64,000 bases of DNA, from contig NZ_JAPHPW010000008.1 of NCBI RefSeq assembly GCF_026241515.1, forward strand, positions 164,326-228,325, in the 5' to 3' direction. The position numbers were made by a program, and so were the translations under genes. This DNA comes from Vibrio sp. 14G-20 (GTDB lineage Bacteria > Pseudomonadota > Gammaproteobacteria > Enterobacterales > Vibrionaceae). Shown here piece after piece: positions 8,291 through 17,706 of this stretch (within the stretch, counting starts at the first letter, position 1; each line of letters begins with the position of its first letter). Below the pieces are notes generated by a model that was not told where the DNA came from, ran no database searches, and saw nothing but the letters and a program-made list of their open reading frames with translations.

Positions 8291-9835
8291 GTGCGTCTTG
8301 AAGTATTGTGTGAAGACAGACTCGGCTTAACGCGTGAGTTGCTCGATATCTTGGCCTCAAAAAGCATTGATTTAAGAGGAATCGAAATTGATGTTAAAGG
8401 CATTATTTACCTAAACTGCCCTGATATCGATTTTGATGCTTTTAGTGAACTTATGGCTGAAATTCGCCGAATTTCAGGTGTGAAGGATGTACGTAAAATC
8501 CAATTTATGCCAAGCGAAAGGCATAACACAGAGCTGATTGCTCTGCTGGCTAACCTACCTGATCCCGTGATTGCGATTGACCTTAAAGGCTCAGTCGACA
8601 TGGCGAACCACGCTGCATTAAATCTATTCAACAAGCAAGAAGACGAAGTGATCGGTGAACCGCTATCGACATTCGTGCCTAGCTTTAACTTTGCTCGTTG
8701 GATCGAAGGCGATGTGACTCGTCATCGTGAAGTTGTGGTGTTGGATGGTTTAGATTTCTCGATTGAGATCCTACCTATTTATCTTGGTGGCGACGTTAAC
8801 GAAGCAGTGCTAGCTAGTGCCGTAATGACGATTCGTTCTTGTAATCAAGAGATGAACACGCCAGATGCTATCCCAGAACAGAACAACCTAGGTTTTGAAC
8901 ACTTTGTTGGTGTCTCTAATCGCCATAAAGCCTTGATCAGCCAAGCTAAGAAATTGGCTATGCTGGATCAGCCGCTATTAATTGAAGGCGATACCGGTAC
9001 GGGTAAAGAGATGCTGGCGAAAGCGTGTCACAACCGCTCAAACCGCTCGTCTTTCCCATTCTTAATTCTAAGCTGCGCATCCATGCCTGATGATGTAGCA
9101 GAAACTGAATTGTTTGGTCATGCTCCGGGTTCATTCAACCATGAGCAAGGTCATAAAGGTATTTTCGAACAAGCGAATGGCGGCACGGTATTTTTAGATG
9201 AGATTGGCGAAATGAGCCCGCATCTACAAATCAAACTGCTTCGTTTCCTACAGGACGGTTCATTCCGTCGTGTTGGTGAAGAAGAAGAGATGCACGCTGA
9301 TGTTCGTATTATTGCGTCAACGCGTCACCGTCTTTCTGAACTTGCTGATTCTGGTTCATTCCGTGAAGACTTGTTCTACCGCTTGAATGTACTGACTCTG
9401 TCTATTCCAGCTCTACGCGAACGTTCTAACGACGTCGCACCTTTGTTGGAGCTGTTTGTTGCTAAGTACGCACAACAGCTAGGCATGTTAAAACCAAAGC
9501 TTACTCAAGAGCTGATCGACCAGCTTGGTAATTACCAATGGCCGGGTAACATTCGTCAATTAGACAACATGGTTCTACGCGCACTGACAGAGTTGGATTC
9601 AGATACCTTAACGGTTGAACAATTCCACTTGCCTCAGTTAGAAACCATGACGGCAGGAATTGCGAATCTAAGCTTAGATGGGTCTCTGGATGAGATCATG
9701 AAAGACTATGAATCTCAGATTCTAGAGAAGCTTTACCAGTCGTTCCCATCAAGCCGTAAACTAGCAAAACGCTTGAATGTTTCTCACACCTCAATTGCCA
9801 ACAAACTGCGCGATTACGGTATCAGAAAGAACTGA
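8291..9835 (+). CDS. tyrR: Transcriptional regulator TyrR
   Basis: Regulator of aromatic amino-acid synthesis and transport, responding to tyrosine, phenylalanine and tryptophan. Domains: N-terminal ACT domain (MRLEVLCEDRLGLTRELLDIL, residues 1-70), PAS domain (about 78-190), AAA+ domain with Walker A GDTGTGKE and Walker B GTVFLDEIGE (about 205-430), and a C-terminal HTH (SSRKLAKRLNVSHTSIANKLRDYGI). The sigma-54-contacting GAFTGA loop is replaced by GHAPGS, as expected for TyrR, which acts at sigma-70 promoters. The GTG start is supported by AGGA six bases upstream and by alignment with the E. coli N-terminus. A palindromic TyrR box lies upstream. Confidence 0.95.
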   Translation: MRLEVLCEDRLGLTRELLDILASKSIDLRGIEIDVKGIIYLNCPDIDFDAFSELMAEIRRISGVKDVRKIQFMPSERHNTELIALLANLPDPVIAIDLKGSVDMANHAALNLFNKQEDEVIGEPLSTFVPSFNFARWIEGDVTRHREVVVLDGLDFSIEILPIYLGGDVNEAVLASAVMTIRSCNQEMNTPDAIPEQNNLGFEHFVGVSNRHKALISQAKKLAMLDQPLLIEGDTGTGKEMLAKACHNRSNRSSFPFLILSCASMPDDVAETELFGHAPGSFNHEQGHKGIFEQANGGTVFLDEIGEMSPHLQIKLLRFLQDGSFRRVGEEEEMHADVRIIASTRHRLSELADSGSFREDLFYRLNVLTLSIPALRERSNDVAPLLELFVAKYAQQLGMLKPKLTQELIDQLGNYQWPGNIRQLDNMVLRALTELDSDTLTVEQFHLPQLETMTAGIANLSLDGSLDEIMKDYESQILEKLYQSFPSSRKLAKRLNVSHTSIANKLRDYGIRKN

Positions 9836-9853
9836 TCGAATAAGAACAAGATT

Positions 9854-10441
9854 ATGGAAGATTTGAGCACACCAGAACGCATTTATAAGCGCGATGGCAA
9901 CCTGATTCTGCGCACCGCTGAGATAGACGATGCGAACATGATCAGCGAGTACTTTCAAGCTAACCGAGAGTACCTTAAGCCTTGGGAACCTATTCGCGAA
10001 GATGCGTTTTTTGACAGAACGGGTTGGGCGCAGCGCCTAATTAAGCTCAACGAGCTTCATAAAATGGGGCTAGGCTATTACTGTTTGTTGATTAATGCTG
10101 ACTCTAATGAAATGTTAGGCACCATATCGTTCAGTAATTTGTCTCGTTTCCCGTTCTACGCTTGTAATGTCGGCTACTCATTGAGTCAAAGTGCACAGGG
10201 CCACGGTTACATGCGCAGAGGCTTGAGCATGGCCAAAGACTACATGTTTGATGTGCAGAACATGCACCGCTTAATGGCTGGATATATGCCTCATAATGAG
10301 CGCAGTGCTGGTGTGTTGGAACATCTTGGCTTTGTTCACGAAGGTTTTGCTAAAGACTATCTACAGATTAACGGTAAATGGGAAGACCATATACTGACTG
10401 CACTCGTTAACCCGAACTGGGAAGATAGGCGCGCTGTTTAG
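9854..10441 (+). CDS. rimJ: GNAT acetyltransferase, RimJ-like
   Basis: A 195-residue acetyltransferase of the RimJ/RimL group, which acetylate protein N-termini (RimJ: ribosomal protein S5). Visible features are the N-terminal TERIYKR-DGNLILR type start, the acetyl-CoA pyrophosphate loop region QSAQGHGYMRRGLSMA (Q/R-x-x-G-x-G/A type), the C-terminal GFVHEGFAKDYLQINGKWEDH, and DNMHRL/HNERSAGVLEHLGF. It follows tyrR by 18 bp and may be co-transcribed. Assignment to RimJ rather than another GNAT rests on overall resemblance. Confidence 0.82.
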   Translation: MEDLSTPERIYKRDGNLILRTAEIDDANMISEYFQANREYLKPWEPIREDAFFDRTGWAQRLIKLNELHKMGLGYYCLLINADSNEMLGTISFSNLSRFPFYACNVGYSLSQSAQGHGYMRRGLSMAKDYMFDVQNMHRLMAGYMPHNERSAGVLEHLGFVHEGFAKDYLQINGKWEDHILTALVNPNWEDRRAV

Positions 10442-10593
10442 AGACAAAGAGTCATTAGGCGTAAGTATCAATTAAACGTAAATACAGATTTAGAGGCAGT
10501 GACGAACATAGATAAAATGAAACCGTCACTGTATCAAAAAGAGCATATAGGCATGGAAATCCATAAGCCTAAGAAGAAATTTGAGGAATTTTG

Positions 10594-11067
10594 ATGTCAT
10601 ATACAACTTTGGACGAATACCAAAGAAAATGGATTTTTACTCACCAGTCGATGCCATTACCAGCAGAGGACTTGGAAAAGATTAAACCAATGACACAGGC
10701 AAGGGCATCTCAGTTTTGGAAAGAGAACGTAAGCCCTCAAAGTCCTGATGCAGAAAGACTAAGTTCACAAGACTGGCCAAGCAAGGCATCTAACTGGAAC
10801 GAAGAGATCAGCTGGATGGCAAATTGGGAAGCGGATGAGCCTGAAATGCCAGAAGAGATTCTGAACTTCATTGATTGGCAAGATGACGTAACTGTTTATT
10901 TTTGTTACGAAAAATACAATGTTTTAGAAACCAAGTGGTCAGTTTTCAAGAAACACTGGAAGAACTTTTTGTTCTACGACGATGGCCCGATCCTACTCGG
11001 TCGCCGTCGTTCAGAAGCCCTTTGGTTTGCGACAAATGGCACGGTGAAAATCGGTAACCGTGCTTAA
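10594..11067 (+). CDS. DUF2947-family protein, unknown function
   Basis: A 157-residue, Trp-rich soluble protein (WIFTH, FWKENV, WPSKASNW, SWMANWE, FIDWQDD, KHWKNFLFYDDGPILLGRRR). I recognise the sequence as the DUF2947 family, common in vibrios and close relatives and without a known function. The ATG at 10594 is chosen over the TTG just before it because GAGGA sits six bases upstream. A terminator follows at 11123. Nothing in the neighbourhood suggests a role. Confidence 0.8.
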   Translation: MSYTTLDEYQRKWIFTHQSMPLPAEDLEKIKPMTQARASQFWKENVSPQSPDAERLSSQDWPSKASNWNEEISWMANWEADEPEMPEEILNFIDWQDDVTVYFCYEKYNVLETKWSVFKKHWKNFLFYDDGPILLGRRRSEALWFATNGTVKIGNRA

Positions 11068-11122
11068 GTTCGGTGTGATTTAATCGAGCAAGTATTGGTG
11101 ACCCGATCACAGACAGACAAAC

Positions 11123-11152
11123 AAAAAGCGAGTTTTGAGCTCGCTTTTTTTA
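11123..11152 (+). terminator. Terminator after the DUF2947 gene
   Basis: Stem AAAAAGCGAG (11123-11132) / CTCGCTTTTT (11140-11149) followed by further T residues. Confidence 0.85.
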
Positions 11153-11333
11153 TGCCTGATGATCTTAGAAGATCATGGTAAAACACTCACCATTTGAGCC
11201 AACTAAAGATGAGGGTTTTCACTCGTTAAAATCAGGTGAATGACGAAATTGAGATCGCTATCCCATTGGCTTACTTGAAGTTTTAAGACGTTTGGCTATA
11301 TTTATATTACTGCCTTAGTGGAGGTGAAGTATT

Positions 11334-11549
11334 ATGATTTGGGATACTCTCGAACGTGTAAATAAACTTCGCAGGGAAGCAATGGAGGATCCAGAATTTT
11401 TGGATTCGGCAAAAATGCATGAGGAATGGCTTTTAAGCGAAACTCATAACCAATCAATAAAAGGAGCCAAGAATAAGAAACCGAAAAAACTATCAGATAT
11501 TTATGAAAATACGGATTTTCCGATTAACCCAACAGGAACGAAACATTAA
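11334..11549 (+). CDS. Small charged protein, unknown function
   Basis: A 71-residue hydrophilic protein (MIWDTLERVNKLRREAMED at the N-terminus, basic KGAKNKKPKK in the middle). GGAGGTG lies about eight bases before the ATG, a strong Shine-Dalgarno, and that is the main support for it being a gene. There is no signal peptide and no membrane helix. It has no recognised family and stands alone between two terminators. The upstream 270 bp hold only the previous terminator and a plausible promoter region. Confidence 0.6.
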   Translation: MIWDTLERVNKLRREAMEDPEFLDSAKMHEEWLLSETHNQSIKGAKNKKPKKLSDIYENTDFPINPTGTKH

Positions 11550-11668
11550 CAATGATGAACTGCAACACGGCTAAGGCCTTTAAACAGCGAGCCTCTAATC
11601 AATTAGGTACTGGCCAGCAAAATACTAGCCAACCAGACACTTGCAAACAGGCCTTTAGCCACCAATAA

Positions 11669-11708
11669 AAAAGCCACTTTCAACGAACCGAAAGTGGCTT
11701 TTTCTTTT
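11669..11708. terminator. Bidirectional terminator between the small ORF and the Hsp70 operon
   Basis: Stem AAGCCACTTT (11671-11680) / AAAGTGGCTT (11691-11700), with A residues to the left and TTTCTTTT to the right; it serves both converging transcripts. Confidence 0.82.
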
Positions 11709-11757
11709 CTAACTCGTGACTAAAGCTAATCGTCTATAAAACTAACAGCTTTTAAAA

Positions 11758-14598
11758 TTAGCTATTAATCAGGCTTAACCCGCTTGGTAATGCATCACCA
11801 AATACGCGCTTAGATTCGCTCTCAGAAAGTTCAGTCACTTCACTCACTAGCGTTAGCCATGAATCAGGCACCTTGCTTTGCTTAAGCTTCTCAACCACTT
11901 GATTACGATAGTCGTCAGAGATATCAAATTGACGGTCACCAGTTTTACGGCAAATCATCACCGCTGCAAAGGCGATCATCTGCTCTTTATGCCAGTTCTG
12001 CTCAAGCAGTTTCGGCAACCATTGTTCAGCTTGTTCTCTAGGAATCACGCTGTGTTGGCTGCCATACAAAGGCGTTCTTGATGCTAATCGACCTAGCGCC
12101 CACCAGTGAGCTTGTTCAAATTGGTTATGGTTAATCGCTTTGCTCAAGAACCAGCTTGCCAGCAGTACTTTGTCTTCCACTTCAAGTTGCTCAAGTGACG
12201 CCGCTAAACGAACCATGGCTTCATAGCCATTGTCTTGTGCATCTTTGGCTGTCTTAGGGTTTTTCATTGCCCCCGGGTGAAGGTACTTCGCGATGTCAGC
12301 CAAGATACTCTCTTGCTGCTCTTGGTTTAATCCACCGGCAACACGACGCCAGAATACCCACCAGTCCGTCCAACCTTGGTGGTTCTGGAATTGGATGTTT
12401 TGTTGGTAAAGGCCCCAAATTTGTTCGATACGCCATGAATCCGTCGGATCGCCAAAGCCGGGACGCAGCGAGTAACCCGCCAAACGCAGCCAGTTTTTCT
12501 CGTGCGCTTCAGAGCGACGACGTCGTTTACGACCTAATGAGAAGCTATCAAAGAGGTGGCGAAGGGTAGTAAAGTCCCACTCTTCACGCTTACCAAGTCG
12601 TTTCTCAAGATCTTTGGCCAGTGTTTTGATCTCTTTAGATTCAGCACTTTTCTTGTTGCCGCTGTATAGGCGAGAAATCAGCTCCTTACATTCGTCCAGT
12701 CTTGGATGAAGTTTAGAGTTATCAGACTCATCGCCTTGCTTGTTTCTGACTTCGAATTCAAGTAACCAACGCTTGGTGTCATCTTCCGTACTCACACACT
12801 CCATTTTCAATGTGCTGACTTCGGTTAACTGACAAGCAAGCAATACTTCAACGCGTTCCTTTTGGTTGGCTTGAAGCTCTGCAGTGCCAGACCCTTCCAG
12901 CGTTGAAATATAAGGTGGAAGAGGGGAGAACAAGTCAGCGTCGACATTGACCATCACACCGTTTTGAATGGCAGTGTCGTGAGCAATTTGATCGTGCGTT
13001 GAAGTCAGTAGATTGAAACGTACCGGTTCACCCAAAGTCAGTGAGAAACGACGGCTGTTCAAACGTATTTCTTGGCCTTCTTCTGTCCCTTTAGCAAGCA
13101 GACAAAGTGCTTTACCCATCTTGTTCTTCTCTTGTAGATGCAAGAAGTAAGAACGAGCCGCACCGCCACCGATTTTCAGTTGTGCGCCACGGCGGGCTTT
13201 ACCAAAGGCAACCGCGCCAAGGGCAACAGACCAATCGGGATGAGGGTTATCAAGCACTGTGATTGGAGAACCGTTCCAATTGCCTAGTAGCTGAGTAATA
13301 CGCTCAGTCACAAGTTCACTATTGAACACACCACCATTGAGTAGTACACCCACAGGAATGGCAGGTTTGGTGTCATCGAACTCAACAGAGCCTGAGTTTT
13401 CCAATGCGGCTTTAGACACTTGTTGGTGTGTCGTTAGGAATTCTGCAACGTGCTTACTCACCGCAGGGTCAGCCACGTAAGGTAAACCGAATTCAACCAC
13501 GGCGCTGCGGCGCTTGTCTGGTGTTTCAGAAAACTCAGACAGTGGGAAGAAACCTTCCAATGCGATTTGATGAACTTCTTGCTTGGTTAAGCCAATACTC
13601 TTGGTACCACCTAGTAGCTTCGAACCACTACCCAGCATGGTGATCTTTACATCGTCTGGCGCATTCGTAGAAAGCAGGCTCTCTTTTGCAGCGCGAGTTT
13701 GTTGAATCAGTTTAGTTAGGCTAGAGGCATTCAGCTTCTTGTTTTGATTGAAGCGCTGTTCGGCTAGGTGAGCGAGGGCTAAATCTAGGTTATCACCACC
13801 GAGCATTAAGTGTTCGCCAACGCCGATACGGTCGAGTGCTAGCTCGCTATGACCTTGTTTGTCCGCATCGAATTTGGCTTCAATTAAGCTCAAGTCGGTA
13901 GTACCACCGCCGACATCACACACTAAGATCAGCGGGATCTGTTGGAGTTCTTCCGCAGCCGTTTGCTGGTGGCGCGCATACCAGTCATAACAAACCGCTT
14001 GAGGCTCTTCGAGTAATAGAATCTTACCTAAGCCAGCAAGTTCTGCGGCTTCAAGTGTCAGCTTACGTGCTGTTTCATCGAATGATGCAGGAACCGTGAC
14101 TACAACATCTTGGTCTTCAAGTTTGTTGCTTGGATTACGGTAGTTCCATGCTTGGCGAATGTGATTCAGGTAGCTCGCACTCGCGACAACCGGCGATACT
14201 TTATCGACATCAGCTGCGCCAGCCCAAGGGAGGATGTCTGAGCTACGATCAACCGCTTGGTGCGATAGCCAACTCTTAGCACTCGATACTTGGCGGCCTT
14301 CTACCTTAGCGCCTAGTTCACGTGCCCATTCACCGACGATAACGTTCTTGATATCGCCTTTTACTGGGCTTGGTTCCCACGGCATCGTTAGGTCTGAAGG
14401 GGATATTTGACTTTGTGCTGGGTGGTAACGAAATGATGGAAGTAGGGGCTTACGAACCACTTCACCGGGGCCGATGAGCTGATCGATATCGAAAAGAGAA
14501 ACGGGAGCGTGTTGTAGGTCGTCGTTGATTTCACAGTAGGCAACCACAGTGTTGGTTGTGCCTAAGTCAATGCCGACTAAAAAACGAGGAGTTGCCAT
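11758..14598 (-). CDS. Large Hsp70-like protein with an extra C-terminal helical domain (DUF3731 type)
   Basis: A 946-residue divergent member of the Hsp70/actin ATPase superfamily. The N-terminal half is a full nucleotide-binding domain: phosphate 1 loop VGIDLGTTNTVVAY (residues 9-22), LLEEPQAVCYDW, phosphate 2 VCDVGGGTTDLS, and adenosine loop LLNGGVF. After a beta-rich substrate-like region (about 480-640) comes a 300-residue Trp-rich, helical C-terminal part (RHLFDSFSLGRKRRRRSEAHEKNWLRLAGYSLRPGFGDP, WWVFWRRVAGGL) not found in DnaK. The DnaK lid and EEVD-like tail are absent. It is the third gene of the DUF2760-Hsp70-Hsp70 operon, 152 bp after the second. The substrate is unknown; no J-protein or GrpE is nearby. 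Confidence 0.85.
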   Translation of the reverse strand: MATPRFLVGIDLGTTNTVVAYCEINDDLQHAPVSLFDIDQLIGPGEVVRKPLLPSFRYHPAQSQISPSDLTMPWEPSPVKGDIKNVIVGEWARELGAKVEGRQVSSAKSWLSHQAVDRSSDILPWAGAADVDKVSPVVASASYLNHIRQAWNYRNPSNKLEDQDVVVTVPASFDETARKLTLEAAELAGLGKILLLEEPQAVCYDWYARHQQTAAEELQQIPLILVCDVGGGTTDLSLIEAKFDADKQGHSELALDRIGVGEHLMLGGDNLDLALAHLAEQRFNQNKKLNASSLTKLIQQTRAAKESLLSTNAPDDVKITMLGSGSKLLGGTKSIGLTKQEVHQIALEGFFPLSEFSETPDKRRSAVVEFGLPYVADPAVSKHVAEFLTTHQQVSKAALENSGSVEFDDTKPAIPVGVLLNGGVFNSELVTERITQLLGNWNGSPITVLDNPHPDWSVALGAVAFGKARRGAQLKIGGGAARSYFLHLQEKNKMGKALCLLAKGTEEGQEIRLNSRRFSLTLGEPVRFNLLTSTHDQIAHDTAIQNGVMVNVDADLFSPLPPYISTLEGSGTAELQANQKERVEVLLACQLTEVSTLKMECVSTEDDTKRWLLEFEVRNKQGDESDNSKLHPRLDECKELISRLYSGNKKSAESKEIKTLAKDLEKRLGKREEWDFTTLRHLFDSFSLGRKRRRRSEAHEKNWLRLAGYSLRPGFGDPTDSWRIEQIWGLYQQNIQFQNHQGWTDWWVFWRRVAGGLNQEQQESILADIAKYLHPGAMKNPKTAKDAQDNGYEAMVRLAASLEQLEVEDKVLLASWFLSKAINHNQFEQAHWWALGRLASRTPLYGSQHSVIPREQAEQWLPKLLEQNWHKEQMIAFAAVMICRKTGDRQFDISDDYRNQVVEKLKQSKVPDSWLTLVSEVTELSESESKRVFGDALPSGLSLINS

Positions 14599-14750
14599 AC
14601 AAAACCTTATTCTTACAGAGTGATGACCAGTTTGCTGAAGCTTTGGTCTTATTGTTGTTATTCGTAAACGTCATTCCTGAGATACAGGTAGGACTAGGTT
14701 GGGAACGGTGTTGATAAAGTAACGGCACCCGCTAAGGTGCCGTTGATTCA

Positions 14751-16724
14751 TTATGCTTCTTCGTTTGAGTCGTTGTTCGAATCTTCACGAACGTCGAACT
14801 CAACGTGCCATTTCTGACCATTGTCAGTGGCAATCGCTTCTAGGTATAAGGTACCTAGCTCAGTAACGCGAGAAGCCAAAGTAACCGGAACCACTTCACC
14901 CTCACGGCGACCTTCAGATACAGGCAGTGTCACTTGAATCTCTGGAAGTTCATCAAGGTCTTCTGGTGCCCAATGATCAAGGTGCGTACCCGCTACGTCT
15001 TCACGACGGGTCGTAGAACCGAAGAATTGGAAGTGTACTGGCTGGCCAATCACCAAACCAAACTCTTGGCTAGGCACTTGTACGCTTGAACCTTCTTCCA
15101 TACCAAATGGTGCAACACACAGTGCTTCCATTGGAGGAGCCATACCTGGGATAGCTGGCATCGCGCTTTCAATTCCAACGTAGTAAGAAGATGCGATACC
15201 ACCACGGATACGAACGCCTTGCCCACGACGAACTGCGCCGTAGTAAGAAGCGCCACTTGCAACCGCTAGGTCTAAGTCTAAACCTGAAAGTTGTTTAGCA
15301 AATTCAGCGTCGGCATTAATTAGCCATTCATTGATCGTGTCTGAAAGACGATCAGCAAGTAGATTAGATTTTAGAACACCACCATTGAACAGTACCGCTG
15401 TTGGTTTGATGAAGTCTGCCGCTGGCGCTTCTGACCCTTGCGCTTGTGTACCGGGCATACCGGGCATGTTTGCAAACGGGTTGAAATCTTGCTGAGCGGT
15501 TTCACTATTTCCAGAAAGCGCGTTCGCTTGCTTAGAAAGGAATGCAGCAATGTGACGAGTAATACCTGCGTCTTGAGCATAAGGCAGACCCATTTGAGTC
15601 AATGCGCCACGCGTCTTTTGTACTGGGTGCTCAGTCACCGCTACTTTCGGGAAGAAGCCATCAACCAATGTTTGTTGTACTTCTTGCTGAGTCAGATCTG
15701 TTTTCAGTGTTGCGCCCAGTAGTTTAGAACCGCGGCTAGGTACAACGATTGGCACTGATTGCAGTTCAGCATCGTTAAGCAGTGCTTCTTTTGCATCGCG
15801 ACACGCGTGAGTCATCGCTTGAACCTGCCAAGGAGCCAGTTCTTTGCCTTCTTGAGCCAGTTTCATCTTCAGACGGTAAGCCAGAGCTAAGTCCATGTTG
15901 TCGCCGCCAAGTAGGATATGCTCACCTACAGCGATACGGTTCAGACTTAGATTGCCTTCATCTTGTGTTACTTCAACCAACGAAAGGTCAGTCGTACCAC
16001 CACCGATATCGACAACAAGAACGATGTCACCAACGTTCACTTCATCGCGCCATGTGTCGTTGCTGTTATCAATCCAGCTATACAGTGCTGCTTGAGGTTC
16101 TTCAAGAAGTGTCAGGTGAGTGAAGCCAACATTACGCGCAGCTTCTGCTGTTAGGTCACGAGCTGCAGGATCAAACGAAGCAGGAACCGTGATCGTTACA
16201 TCTTGGTCTGCCAGTTTGTGTTCTGGGTTAGCGTGGTTCCAAGCATCTTTAAGGTGCTCAAGGTACAACTCAGTTGTCTTAAGCGGAGATACCTTTTCAA
16301 CTTCTTCAGGGCTGCCTGCAGGAAGGAACGCATCGCGACGGTTAACACCACCGTGGCATAGCCAAGATTTTGCACTTGCTACCAAACGGATAGGGGTTTT
16401 CGAACCTAGGTTACGAGCAATGGCACCAACCAGTGCTTTAGGTTCAGAAGACCAAGGAAGAACGCGAGAGCCCGCATTCATTTCATGTTCGTGCGGTTGG
16501 TATAGGAACGAGCCAAGTTGGCTGCGAGTTTCTACTGTACCTGGCGCCGTCAATTGAGGGATTGGCATCACCTCAACGCGAGCGTCTTCATTTGTTGTGT
16601 CGATGAAAGACAAAACGCAGTGTGTGGTACCTAAATCGATACCAACACTGAACTTAGGCGCTTGCTCTTGTGAATGCATCTGCGCAGATGACTCGTGCGA
16701 TGATGGCTGAGTTTGGTGTTCCAT
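14751..16724 (-). CDS. Hsp70-like protein (second, shorter paralogue)
   Basis: A 657-residue Hsp70-like ATPase. It has phosphate 1 SVGIDLGTTHCVLSF, LLEEPQAALYSW, phosphate 2 VVDIGGGTTDLS, and adenosine loop LFNGGVLKS. A low-complexity Met/Pro/Gly insertion (NPFANMPGMPGTQAQGSEAP, about residue 405-425) interrupts the nucleotide domain, and the C-terminal part is a short beta-rich region ending in an acidic tail. It lacks the DnaK helical lid. It resembles its downstream neighbour through the ATPase domain, so the pair probably arose by duplication. Its ATG overlaps the stop of the DUF2760 gene by one base (TAATG), indicating translational coupling. Role unknown. Confidence 0.85.
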   Translation of the reverse strand: MEHQTQPSSHESSAQMHSQEQAPKFSVGIDLGTTHCVLSFIDTTNEDARVEVMPIPQLTAPGTVETRSQLGSFLYQPHEHEMNAGSRVLPWSSEPKALVGAIARNLGSKTPIRLVASAKSWLCHGGVNRRDAFLPAGSPEEVEKVSPLKTTELYLEHLKDAWNHANPEHKLADQDVTITVPASFDPAARDLTAEAARNVGFTHLTLLEEPQAALYSWIDNSNDTWRDEVNVGDIVLVVDIGGGTTDLSLVEVTQDEGNLSLNRIAVGEHILLGGDNMDLALAYRLKMKLAQEGKELAPWQVQAMTHACRDAKEALLNDAELQSVPIVVPSRGSKLLGATLKTDLTQQEVQQTLVDGFFPKVAVTEHPVQKTRGALTQMGLPYAQDAGITRHIAAFLSKQANALSGNSETAQQDFNPFANMPGMPGTQAQGSEAPAADFIKPTAVLFNGGVLKSNLLADRLSDTINEWLINADAEFAKQLSGLDLDLAVASGASYYGAVRRGQGVRIRGGIASSYYVGIESAMPAIPGMAPPMEALCVAPFGMEEGSSVQVPSQEFGLVIGQPVHFQFFGSTTRREDVAGTHLDHWAPEDLDELPEIQVTLPVSEGRREGEVVPVTLASRVTELGTLYLEAIATDNGQKWHVEFDVREDSNNDSNEEA

Positions 16725-17356
16725 TATAGCTCTACCTCTGCCGGTGCAATTACAGATGCATCGTAGTTTTCAGCAAGCTTAGGCAGGTTCATGTCAGTTG
16801 CTTTCCAACCTTTGTGAACCAATGTGCCATTGAATGGTGCGTTGCCTGTTACGTTGCCTGTTAGGCGAATTTCTTGTGGGTTGAAGCCTTCTACTACCGT
16901 GATACGCGTTTCTTCATCTTCCGTACGGATGTGAGAAAGCGTTACGTAATCAGCAAGCACTTTTTGACCGCCAGTGTGGATTACACGTGCTGCCGCGCCA
17001 ACTTCTTCGTCAGAGAACGAAGTGAGATCTTCTTTTAGGAAGTCAATTAAACGTGCTTCTTGCTGCATGATAGACAATAGCTGCATTGCTGAATCGGTCG
17101 GTGCCGTTGCTAGTTTTGATTCAACTTCAACGACTCTTTCAATCACTTTTTCAACTTCAACAACTTTCTCTACTTCGACAATTTTTTCTACTGGCTTTTC
17201 AACTTCAACGATCTTTTCTACTGGTTTTTCTACGACTTTCTCAACCACTTTGGATTTACGAGAAACGGCAATAAGCAGCAGTAAAACGCTTGATGCAGTG
17301 AGGCCTGCGTGAAGTATATCAAACGTTTGTGGAATTAGGTTCAAATCAACGATCAT
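16724..17356 (-). CDS. DUF2760-family membrane-anchored protein with VEK-repeat stalk
   Basis: A 210-residue protein: an N-terminal hydrophobic helix (ILHAGLTASSVLLLLIAV), a stalk of imperfect repeats built from VEKxVEKIVEVEK-type units (about residues 35-80), and a C-terminal domain (MQLLSIMQQEARLIDFLKED, AARVIHTGGQKVL, VTGNAPFNGTLVHKGWKA) that I recognise as DUF2760. It is the first gene of the Hsp70-like operon and would tether that machinery to the membrane (inference). The start at 17356 is preferred to an ATG 13 codons upstream because GAGA lies before it and the helix then begins at once. Upstream on the minus strand, CTTGAAA (plus 17457-17463) resembles a heat-shock -35, but I see no matching CCCCAT -10. 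Confidence 0.8.
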   Translation of the reverse strand: MIVDLNLIPQTFDILHAGLTASSVLLLLIAVSRKSKVVEKVVEKPVEKIVEVEKPVEKIVEVEKVVEVEKVIERVVEVESKLATAPTDSAMQLLSIMQQEARLIDFLKEDLTSFSDEEVGAAARVIHTGGQKVLADYVTLSHIRTEDEETRITVVEGFNPQEIRLTGNVTGNAPFNGTLVHKGWKATDMNLPKLAENYDASVIAPAEVEL

Positions 17357-17706
17357 AGTGATTTTCTCTTTAAATTGATTTAACGGTATATTCATTGGTT
17401 AAGTTGAACATACGGGTTGGAAAGAAAACTCTGTCGCACTCAGGCAAAACGGTATCTTTCAAGCTATAAATATGGATGGATACTAGCATATTCAAGGCTT
17501 AAGGGCTGTATTTAATGTTTTTATTCAAGTGGGTTTTTAGTGTGTTAGCGTGAAAATTAGTCGAGATTTGCTTGAATAATAGCCTTTGATGTAAGGGGAA
17601 GGTAAACATTGCCCATTTTGTGTCAGGTTTAGGACTAAACATGAATGGAGCAGGATTCCTTAACGTTATATACTTATGACTTTATATAATCCGACATGAG
17701 ATATGT

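Noticed and set aside
17457..17463. Heat-shock (sigma-32) promoter for the Hsp70-like operon
   Set aside because: A CTTGAAA -35 is present on the minus strand but no CCCCAT-type -10 at the right distance.
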